Positions 8,802 to 16,015 of a stretch of 35,154 bases of DNA are shown here, one piece after another (within the stretch, counting starts at the first letter, position 1; every line of letters begins with the position of its first letter). This stretch comes from Chloroflexota bacterium (lineage in GTDB: Bacteria; Chloroflexota; Limnocylindria; P2-11E), in NCBI GenBank assembly GCA_005882255.1, contig VBEZ01000125.1, positions 1-35,154 on the forward strand, read 5' to 3'. The position numbers were made by a program, and so were the translations under genes. Below the pieces are notes generated by a model that saw nothing but the letters and a program-made list of their open reading frames with translations, did not search any database and had not been told where the DNA came from.

Positions 8802-9410
8802 CTAGGCGAGTCGGCGAATCACCCCGATCACTTTCCCTTGGATCTGGATATCGCGCGTGTAGATCGGCTGCATCGCGCCGTTGGCCGGCTGCAGTCGCAC
8901 GCGATCCTTCTCCTTGAAGAAGCGCTTCAGCGTCGCGCGGTTGTCTTCGAGCAGCGCGACGATGATGTCGCCGTCCCGGGCGGTGTTCTGCTGCTGCACG
9001 ACGACGTAGTCGCCGTCGTCGATGTGGTCATCGATCATCGATTTGCCGCGGACGCGCAGGACGAAGGTCTCGCGACCCCGACCCGCGAGCTCGCCAGGGA
9101 TCGAGAGCGTCTCCGTCTTGTCCTCCATTGCGTAGATCGGCTCGCCGGCGGCGATCTCCCCGATGATCGGCGCCGAGACGACCCGGCCGCCGAAAGCGCC
9201 GGGGATCGAGAGTGCGCGGGAGCGCGTGGCGTCCTTGGTGAGGCGGCCTTCCTTCTCGAGCTTGGTGAGGTGGTGGTGGACGGCAGACGTCGACGCGAGC
9301 CCGACGGCCTCGGCGATCTCCCGCACCGTCGGCGGGTAACCCCGCTCGGCGATGCGCTCGCGGATGAACGCCAGGATGCGCTCGGCCCGCTGCTGGTCCT
9401 GTTTCGTCAC
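8802..9410 (-). CDS. lexA: LexA SOS repressor
   Basis: N-terminal wHTH (RIAERGYPPTVREIAEAVGLASTSAVHHHLTKLEKEG), cleavage region IGEIAAGEP, catalytic region RGKSMIDDHIDDGDYV and LKRFFKE. Confidence 0.97.
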   Translation of the reverse strand: MTKQDQQRAERILAFIRERIAERGYPPTVREIAEAVGLASTSAVHHHLTKLEKEGRLTKDATRSRALSIPGAFGGRVVSAPIIGEIAAGEPIYAMEDKTETLSIPGELAGRGRETFVLRVRGKSMIDDHIDDGDYVVVQQQNTARDGDIIVALLEDNRATLKRFFKEKDRVRLQPANGAMQPIYTRDIQIQGKVIGVIRRLA

Positions 9411-9424
9411 GCTTGGACCATACC

Positions 9425-9436
9425 GAACAAATGTTC
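9425..9436. promoter_or_regulatory. LexA operator GAACAAATGTTC upstream of lexA
   Basis: CGAACAAATGTTC fits the Gram-positive-type LexA/DinR consensus CGAACRNRYGTTYC; it lies just upstream of TATGGT (minus strand, 9417-9422), 6 nt before the lexA GTG. Confidence 0.8.
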
Positions 9437-9487
9437 ACCTGTCAACCCCACGAGACGCAGGCAGGCCGAGAGGGACGGATGAGGGAG

Positions 9488-9622
9488 CCGCGGGTGACGC
9501 GGCGAGTCGGGTTCTCGCGAGCGAGAGTCGAGGGGCCCCGCCATAAGGCGGCGGTATGCGAGCGAGCGGGCGGGGATACGTTGCGAGCGAGCGAGAACCC
9601 CGAGCCGCGGCAGGACCCGCGG
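9488..9622. repeat. Nested inverted repeats in the lexA-mscS intergenic region
   Basis: Outer arms CCGCGGGT (9488-9495)/ACCCGCGG (9615-9622); inner arms GGGTTCTCGC (9509-9518)/GCGAGAACCC (9591-9600); several internal GCGAGCGAG repeats. Confidence 0.5.
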
Positions 9623-9675
9623 TGCCTGAACTCCAATCTGCGGCTCGACCGGTGAGCGTCGGTATTCTCCGGGGC

Positions 9676-10431
9676 GTGCCGATCGATCCAGCAGTGGTCC
9701 TCGAGTACGCGACCAGGACTTTCTGGGCCCTCATCGTCATCGTCGTCACGCTGCTTCTCGCGCGCGTCGTGCGGCGCACGACCATGCGGGCGCTCACCCG
9801 TGGCCGGGCCCAGGCGAACGTCACGATCCTGCTGGGGAATCTCGTGCAGGTCGCCATCCTCACGATCGGCTTGCTGCTGGTCCTGGCGATCTACACGCGT
9901 GACGCGTTCGGCTGGATCCTCGGGTCGTTCAGCGTCGTCGGCATCGTGCTCGGCCTCTCGCTGCAGGACATCCTCAAGAATTTCCTCGCCGGGATCTGGG
10001 TGCTGGTTGAGCGGCCGTTCCGCATCGGCGACACGATCGAGGTCGGCGGATACAGCGGCGTCGTCGAGGAGATCACGTTCCGGACGACGCTGCTCCGGAC
10101 GGTGGACGCGCAGCAGGTGATCGTGCCGAACGGCACGTTCATGACGAGCTCCGTCGTGAACCTCACGCGTTTTCCGACCCGGCGCGCGAGCCTCTGGCTC
10201 GTGGTGGACGATTCGAGCAAACCGATCGCCGCCGACGACCTCCGAGCCGCGCTCCGGGAGACGTCGGGAGTCGCAAAGGAGCCCCCGCCGAGCGTGGAGC
10301 TGCGGAGCGTCACCGGCGGCAAGGCCAGCTACATGGTCACGTTCTGGACCGCCGAGCGCGACGCCGCGCTTTCCGCGGCCGTCGCCGCGCTGCGGGCACG
10401 ATTCCCGCAGGGAGAGGTGCATGGTGGATAA
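9676..10431 (+). CDS. MscS-family mechanosensitive ion channel
   Basis: TM-rich N-terminus then FGWILGSFSVVGIVLGLSLQDILKNFLAGIWVLVERPFRIGDTIEVGGYSGVVEEITFRTTLLRTVDAQQVIVPNGTF. GTG 9676 preferred start; upstream ORF sequence is not protein-like. Confidence 0.9.
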   Translation: MPIDPAVVLEYATRTFWALIVIVVTLLLARVVRRTTMRALTRGRAQANVTILLGNLVQVAILTIGLLLVLAIYTRDAFGWILGSFSVVGIVLGLSLQDILKNFLAGIWVLVERPFRIGDTIEVGGYSGVVEEITFRTTLLRTVDAQQVIVPNGTFMTSSVVNLTRFPTRRASLWLVVDDSSKPIAADDLRAALRETSGVAKEPPPSVELRSVTGGKASYMVTFWTAERDAALSAAVAALRARFPQGEVHGG

Positions 10432-10846
10432 GCCATTCCGTCCGCCCCGCGATCCGAAGGAAGCGATCGAGATGATGCGCAAGATGCCCGCGTACGCGCG
10501 TCTGGTGTGGGCGCTCGCGCGCGACCCGCGCGTACCGACCCGGCAGAAGCTGGTCCTCGGTGCGATCGCCGGCTATCTGGTGTTCCCGATCGACATCATT
10601 CCGGACTTCATCCCGGTCCTGGGGCAGCTCGACGATCTTGGCGTGCTCATCTTCGGGCTCGACTTCTTCATTCGGAACGCGCCACCGGAGGTGGTCGAGG
10701 AGCACATGGGCCGCATCGCGCGGAATGACGACGAGCTGAAACGCGACCTCGAGCGCGCACAGGGCATGCTCTCCGAGAGAGCGACCGAGCTTCGCGCTAC
10801 ATTGGACCGGATCTTGTCACGCGACCGCGAAGGAGATAACGCATGA
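10421..10846 (+). CDS. DUF1232 (YkvA-like) membrane protein
   Basis: LVLGAIAGYLVFPIDIIPDFIPVLGQLDDLGVLIFGLDFFIRNAP is the DUF1232 signature. Confidence 0.85.
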   Translation: MVDKPFRPPRDPKEAIEMMRKMPAYARLVWALARDPRVPTRQKLVLGAIAGYLVFPIDIIPDFIPVLGQLDDLGVLIFGLDFFIRNAPPEVVEEHMGRIARNDDELKRDLERAQGMLSERATELRATLDRILSRDREGDNA

Positions 10847-11025
10847 GCGACCGGGACTCGGGCGGCGGTGTGTTCGACGTCATCGAGGCGCTGCTCGCGA
10901 TCATCGGCGCGCTGACAGTCATGGGCGTCGTCGCCGTCGCAGCGTCGGTCCTCGCATGGGAGATGGAGCTCCGAAAGAGCGAGCAGGACGGCTCGCTCGC
11001 GGAGACCACTCAGCCCAGCAACTAG
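10843..11025 (+). CDS. Small single-TM hypothetical protein
   Basis: ATGA overlap with the preceding gene; one hydrophobic segment (VIEALLAIIGALTVMGVVAVAASVLAW). Confidence 0.6.
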   Translation: MSDRDSGGGVFDVIEALLAIIGALTVMGVVAVAASVLAWEMELRKSEQDGSLAETTQPSN

Positions 11026-11034
11026 CGCGGGCTC

Positions 11035-11484
11035 ATGCGCGTCATCCTGAAGCGCGAGGTCGCCGGACTCGGCCGCCCCGGTGACGTCAAGGACGTCGCC
11101 GACGGGTACGCCCAGAACTTCCTCCTGCCGCGCGGCCTCGCCATCGAGGCGACCGCCGGCGAGCTCAAGGTGCTCGCGCGCGCGCGCGACGCCAAGCGGG
11201 CGAAACAGGACCGCGCCCACGCCGACGCGGAGGAGCTCGCGAAGCGCCTGTCCGAGACGACGCTCGTGTTCCGCCTCAAAGCGGGAGAGCAGGGCAAGAC
11301 GTTCGGTTCGGTGACGAACAAGGACATCGCCGACGCGCTGCAGCGCGAGCACAAGGTCGAGCTGGACAGGACGAAGGTGCATCTGCCGGAGCCGCTCAAA
11401 TCCCTCGGCGTGCACTCCGTCGAGGTCCGCTTGCTCACCGACGTCCGCGCGAACGTGACGGTGGCGATCGAACCGGAACGCTAG
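11035..11484 (+). CDS. rplI: 50S ribosomal protein L9
   Basis: MRVILKREVAGLGRPGDVKDVADGYAQNFLLPRGLAIEAT is the L9 N-terminal signature; full length. Confidence 0.97.
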   Translation: MRVILKREVAGLGRPGDVKDVADGYAQNFLLPRGLAIEATAGELKVLARARDAKRAKQDRAHADAEELAKRLSETTLVFRLKAGEQGKTFGSVTNKDIADALQREHKVELDRTKVHLPEPLKSLGVHSVEVRLLTDVRANVTVAIEPER

Positions 11485-11499
11485 CGAGCTGCTGCGGGA

Positions 11500-11586
11500 C
11501 TATTTGCGCAGCACGGTCCACCACAGGATCGCCGCGCCGAGAAGCAGCATCAGACCGAGCAGGACGAAGGCCTGCGCCGAGGTCAT
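11500..11586 (-). CDS. Candidate 28-aa single-TM small protein
   Basis: Reads MTSAQAFVLLGLMLLLGAAILWWTVLRK*, starting 15 nt downstream of the VOC gene stop; typical bacterial membrane small protein. Below the ORF track cut-off. Confidence 0.45.
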   Translation of the reverse strand: MTSAQAFVLLGLMLLLGAAILWWTVLRK

Positions 11587-11601
11587 GGGCCCTAGTTTGG
11601 T

Positions 11602-12021
11602 CTAAGCGGCGGGCTTCTTGTTGGGTTCGCGCAGCCAGGGCGTGATGGTGACGCCGACGATGATCCCCTCCGGGCTGAGCAGGCGCGCCACGGTCTGGCC
11701 CCAGGGCTCGGTCTTGGGAGCGACGAGGAGCTGATAGCCCTTCGCGCGAAGCTCTTCCGCCGCCGCGGCGACGTCCTCGACGTCGAACTCGATCCACGCC
11801 TGCGGCGCGGTGACGTTCGACGGCCACTCGCGCGAACCGAAGCACGATTCCGCGGCATCGGCGAGCGGCCAGAGGCCGAGGTGCTTGACCCCGTCGACCT
11901 TTTCGGTGGAAACATCCCCGCTCTCCTCGAGCGGCAGACCGATCGTGTCGCGATAGAAGCGCAGCGCCGCATCCATATCGCGGACGATCGGGCCGAAGCC
12001 GGCGACGAACAGGACTTTCAT
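11602..12021 (-). CDS. VOC/glyoxalase-family protein
   Basis: FGPIVRDMDAALRFYRDTIGLPLEESGDVSTEKVDGVKHLGLWPL...QAWIEFDVEDVAAAAEELRAKGYQLL; TGATG overlap with dnaB copy 2. Confidence 0.85.
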   Translation of the reverse strand: MKVLFVAGFGPIVRDMDAALRFYRDTIGLPLEESGDVSTEKVDGVKHLGLWPLADAAESCFGSREWPSNVTAPQAWIEFDVEDVAAAAEELRAKGYQLLVAPKTEPWGQTVARLLSPEGIIVGVTITPWLREPNKKPAA

Positions 12022-13361
12022 CAGATGTCCGCCCGAGTCTCGCCCAAATCGCGGAACCGCGTCAGCTCGGACTGGAAGTGCAGGTCGAAGTCGCCGGTCG
12101 GGCCGTTGCGGTGCTTCGCCAGCTTCAGGCGCACCACGCTCTCGTCGCGGTCCTTGCGATCCTTCTGCCAGAGGAAGAGGACCAGGTCGGCGTCGGCCTC
12201 AATACTTCCGCTCTCGCGCAGATCTGAAAGCATCGGCTCCGTACCACGCGTCTCGATCTGACGCGACAGCTGCGAGAGCGCCACGAGAGGGACCTCCAGC
12301 TCGCGCGCGATCGACTTCAGGGCGCGCGTGATGACCGCCACCTCCTGCACCCGGCCCTCGTCGTCGCCGGCGCCCTCGATGAGCTGCAGGTAGTCGACGA
12401 CCACCAGGTCCAGGCCGCGGTCGGCCTGAAGTCGACGCGATTTCGCGAGGATGTCGGTCACCGTGAGACGGCTCGATTCCTCGATGAAGATCGGCGCGCG
12501 TTGCAGCTGATTCGAGGCGGAGTTGATCGACTCGAACTCCTTCTCCGAGAGCCGACCGCGGCGCATGCGGTTTCCGTCGATCTCGGCGGTCATCGAGATG
12601 AGCCGCTGCACGACCTGGAGCTCGGTCATCTCGAGCGAGAACACGGCGCAGGTCTTGTGCGCGGTGACCGCGGCGTGCCACACGACGTTCAGGGCGAGGC
12701 TCGTCTTTCCGAGGCCCGGACGCCCACCGATGATGATGAGGTCGGACGGCTGGAACCCTCCGGTCTTCGCGTCGAGATGCTCGAAGCCGGTCGGCACACC
12801 CTGCCGCTGGTCCTCGCCGCGCGCGGTGATCTGATCGGCGAAGCGGCGTAGCGCGATCTCGAGCGGGACCACATCGCGATGCAGGCTCGATTCGCTCACC
12901 GCGAAGAGCAGCTCCTGGGCGTCGCTGACCGCGCTCTCGGCGTCCTCGCGCGTCAGCGCGAGATGGGCGATCTCGTTCGCGGCCTGGATGAGGCGGCGCA
13001 GCAGCGCGGTGCGCTCGACGATCGCGGCGTACGACTCGGCATGCGCGACGGTCGGGACGTTCTGCATGAGGCCGACGAGGAACTGCGCGCCGCCGATCTC
13101 ATCGAGCTCGCTTCGCGCCGCGAGCTCGGTCTGCACGGTCTGGAAGCCCAGCGCCTCGCCTCGCTCGGCGACCCGCTCGATCGCGCCGAGGATGAGGCGA
13201 TGCTGCTCGCGCGAGAGCGAGGCCGGCGCGATGCGGCCGCGCACGACACCCTCGTAGACCGCCGGATCGATCAGGACCGCGCCGAGCAGCGAGGCCTCGG
13301 CCTCGGGATTCTCGGGCGGGGGTTTCGGCGTGCCGCGTTCGAGCCCGTAGTCGACCGTCAT
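12021..13361 (-). CDS. Replicative DNA helicase DnaB paralog (second gene)
   Basis: Walker A GGRPGLGKTSLALNV, LDLVVVDYLQLI, VPLVALSQLSRQIETR, LAKHRNGPTG; N-terminal PENPEAEASLLGAVLID. Confidence 0.93.
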   Translation of the reverse strand: MTVDYGLERGTPKPPPENPEAEASLLGAVLIDPAVYEGVVRGRIAPASLSREQHRLILGAIERVAERGEALGFQTVQTELAARSELDEIGGAQFLVGLMQNVPTVAHAESYAAIVERTALLRRLIQAANEIAHLALTREDAESAVSDAQELLFAVSESSLHRDVVPLEIALRRFADQITARGEDQRQGVPTGFEHLDAKTGGFQPSDLIIIGGRPGLGKTSLALNVVWHAAVTAHKTCAVFSLEMTELQVVQRLISMTAEIDGNRMRRGRLSEKEFESINSASNQLQRAPIFIEESSRLTVTDILAKSRRLQADRGLDLVVVDYLQLIEGAGDDEGRVQEVAVITRALKSIARELEVPLVALSQLSRQIETRGTEPMLSDLRESGSIEADADLVLFLWQKDRKDRDESVVRLKLAKHRNGPTGDFDLHFQSELTRFRDLGETRADI

Positions 13362-14677
13362 ACCGGCATCGAGTCGTCCGAGGCGCGGCTGAAGAACTTC
13401 GCCTGCTCGCTCGCGAAGAGCAGCGAGAAGATGCCGGTGGGGCCGTTGCGGTTCTTCGCGATGCTGCCGTGGATCAGCTTCGGCGCCCCGGCGGCGGTCT
13501 CCTCTTTGTCGCGCCAGAGCATGAGCACGACGTCTGAGTCTTGCTCGATCGCCCCACTCTCGCGAAGCGTCGAGAGCTTTGGCTCCAGACCTGAATCGCC
13601 CGCGGCACGAGACAGCTGCGAGAGGCCGATGACCACCACGCTCAGCTCGCGCGCGAGCGACTTGAGGTTCTTCGTGATCGTCGCGATCTCCTGCACGCGA
13701 TTCTCTTCGTGCTCGCCGGTGCGCATGAGCTGGATGTAATCGACCATGATCACCTCGAGCCGGTCGTGCGTGCTCGCGCGTCGCGCCTTCGTGCGCAGCT
13801 CCATGATCGAAAGGCCTGGCGTGTCGTCGATGAGGATCGGCAGGTTCGCGAGCGACGACGCGGCCTCCGTGTCGAACACGTTGCCGGTGCGCAGCGCGAG
13901 CAGATCGGTGCGGCTGTTCATCGCGAGGAAGCGCGACACGACCTGCTTGGTATCCATCTCGAGCGAGAACACGAGCGTGGGATGGCCGCGCTTGGCCATG
14001 TTGAAGGCCATCGCGAGCCCCAGGCTCGTCTTGCCGACCGAGGGGCGCGCCGCGACGACGACGAGGTCGCCGGCGGAGAAGCCCTCGGTGTAGAAGTCGA
14101 TCTCGCGGAAACCTGACGGGATGCCGCTCACTTCGTACGGTCGCTCCATCCGCTGACTCAGGTGGTCGAAGTTCTCCTGCAAGGCGGCCTGGATGTGTCG
14201 GAGCTGCGCGTTCGCCGACTCATCGCGTAGCGCGAAGATGCGCTGCTCGGCGCGATCGAGCGCGAGCGGGATATCTGTCGGTTCGCCGTACGCGTCGGCC
14301 GCGACCGCGGTCGCCGCGCCGAGGAGGCGGCGCAGGATCGCGCGGTCGCGCACGACGCGGGCGTGGCGTTCGATCTCCACCGCCGTGGCCACGAGCTCGG
14401 TCAGCTCGCGCAGGTACGCCGGACCTCCGACGCGGTCGAGCTCCTCGCGGCGCGCCAGCTCGATCTGCACGGTGAGCGGGTCGATGCGCTCGCGGCGCTC
14501 GAGCAGCGACTGCACCGTCCCGTAGATCCGTTGGTGCCGAGCCAGATAGAAATCGTCTCTTCCCAGAAGGTCGGCGACCTTGAAGATGGCGTCGCGATCG
14601 ATGAGGAGACTGCCGAGCACTTGTTGCTCGGCCGACTCGTCGTATGGAAGCGCCCGGTCCGTGCTCTCCAGCGTCAT
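13358..14677 (-). CDS. dnaB: Replicative DNA helicase DnaB (first gene)
   Basis: PYDESAEQQVLGSLLIDRDAI, Walker A AARPSVGKTSLGLAMA, VIMVDYIQLM, VVVIGLSQLSR, IAKNRNGPTG. Confidence 0.95.
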   Translation of the reverse strand: MTLESTDRALPYDESAEQQVLGSLLIDRDAIFKVADLLGRDDFYLARHQRIYGTVQSLLERRERIDPLTVQIELARREELDRVGGPAYLRELTELVATAVEIERHARVVRDRAILRRLLGAATAVAADAYGEPTDIPLALDRAEQRIFALRDESANAQLRHIQAALQENFDHLSQRMERPYEVSGIPSGFREIDFYTEGFSAGDLVVVAARPSVGKTSLGLAMAFNMAKRGHPTLVFSLEMDTKQVVSRFLAMNSRTDLLALRTGNVFDTEAASSLANLPILIDDTPGLSIMELRTKARRASTHDRLEVIMVDYIQLMRTGEHEENRVQEIATITKNLKSLARELSVVVIGLSQLSRAAGDSGLEPKLSTLRESGAIEQDSDVVLMLWRDKEETAAGAPKLIHGSIAKNRNGPTGIFSLLFASEQAKFFSRASDDSMPV

Positions 14678-14710
14678 TCCGCCTCCCGGTGCAGGGTCGC
14701 CGCTATCTTA

Positions 14711-14722
14711 GAACATACGTTC
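14711..14722. promoter_or_regulatory. LexA-type operator (GAACATACGTTC) at the dnaB operon promoter
   Basis: Matches GAACRNRYGTTY; on the minus strand GAACGTATGTTC is directly followed by TAAGAT (14705-14710), a -10-like hexamer, about 30 nt from the dnaB start. Confidence 0.6.
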
Positions 14723-14870
14723 GGTGTAGACAGGCGCGGAATCCGATGAAATGCGCCTTGGGGATCGCTCGCCATAGGACCAAAGGGTGACTGAGAAGGG
14801 TCGGCCCGCCTAGGACACTATCCCCAGAGCATCACCGCGATGGTCCACCGATTTTCTCTGGCTCGCGGCC

Positions 14871-14903
14871 CTATCCACTGAGAGTTGTCCACAGCTGTGG
14901 AAA
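14871..14903. promoter_or_regulatory. DnaA-box-like cluster
   Basis: CTATCCACT (14871-14879), TTGTCCACA (14885-14893) and an opposed TTTCCACA (14896-14903); TCCACAGCTGTGGA (14888-14901) is a perfect 14-bp palindrome. Confidence 0.4.
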
Positions 14904-14917
14904 GGAGCACCTGACTG

Positions 14918-15826
14918 ATGCGCGTACTTGTCACCGGCGGTGCCGGCTTCATCGGCAGCACGATCGTCGATGCGCTCGTGGCGCGCGGCGATACCGTCGT
15001 CGCCATCGACGACCTTTCGACGGGGGCGCGCGCCAACGTCGCGACAGGTACGCCGCTGCGCGTAGCCGACGTGTCTGACGAGCGGCAGCTGCGGGGGGCG
15101 CTGCGTGAAGAGGCATTCGACGTGGTCGTCCACGCCGCCTCGAAGACGAAGGTCGTGGAGTCGATGGAGAAGCCCGACCTGTATCGGCGCGTGATCGTCG
15201 ATGGCACGCGCAACATCGTGAAGATCGCGGACGAGCTCGGCGTACGCATGCTCGTGAACCTGTCGACCGGTGGTGCGATCTATGGCGAGACAGCCGCCTG
15301 CGCGGCGGAGGACATGCCGGTCGAACCAACGTCGAACTATGGCAAGTACAAGGCCGAGGCCGAAAAGATCGTCGCGGCGAGCCGTGTCCCATCCATCACT
15401 CTCCGCCTCGCGAACGTATACGGACCGCGGCAGCGCAAGGACCTGGAGGGTGGCGTCGTGGCGATCTTCCTGGCCCGGTGGCATAGCGGCGAGCCGCTCG
15501 TCGTGTTCGGCGCCGGCAGCGCCCAGCGCGACTACGTGTTCGTGTCCGACGTCGTCGACGCCGTCGTGGCGTCCTTCGCCGGCACCTGGCACGGCGTGTA
15601 CAACATCGGCACGGGCGTGGCGACCAGCGTGAACGATCTCATCGCCGCGCTCAGCGAGATCCTCGGCCGGCCGACCGGACTGAGTCACACCGCCGCGCGC
15701 CCAGCGGAGATCGAGCGCTCTTGCGTGGACGCGTCGAAGGCAAAGCGCGACGGCCTCTGGCTACCGCGGACGACGCTCGTCGATGGCCTCCGCCGTACGG
15801 CCGCATCCATCGGCGTGCGCACTTAG
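14918..15826 (+). CDS. NAD-dependent epimerase/dehydratase (UDP-glucose 4-epimerase-like SDR)
   Basis: MRVLVTGGAGFIGSTIVDALVARG Rossmann motif; YGKYK fits YxxxK; LRLANVYGPRQ. Confidence 0.9.
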   Translation: MRVLVTGGAGFIGSTIVDALVARGDTVVAIDDLSTGARANVATGTPLRVADVSDERQLRGALREEAFDVVVHAASKTKVVESMEKPDLYRRVIVDGTRNIVKIADELGVRMLVNLSTGGAIYGETAACAAEDMPVEPTSNYGKYKAEAEKIVAASRVPSITLRLANVYGPRQRKDLEGGVVAIFLARWHSGEPLVVFGAGSAQRDYVFVSDVVDAVVASFAGTWHGVYNIGTGVATSVNDLIAALSEILGRPTGLSHTAARPAEIERSCVDASKAKRDGLWLPRTTLVDGLRRTAASIGVRT

Positions 15827-16015
15827 CGCATCCGCGCCACCCGTGAATCGAACCTGAACGCCGCAGAAGATGGTCCCAGCCATCTCGACGAGAGTGCCCC
15901 CGTTGAGGCCTCCATCCAGCCGTTAAACGAGCGAGTCGAGCGCTCGCATTGAAGGGAGGCGCAACAACCTGGGGAGCGGACGGCTCTGGTCGGGGGAAGG
16001 GGCGGGAGGATACAA

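Noticed and set aside
15836-15925. A minus-strand tRNA upstream of 16016
   Set aside because: It contains GGTTCGATTC like a T-loop, but the T-stem does not pair, the anticodon-like hairpin has a 6-nt loop and there is no acceptor stem.
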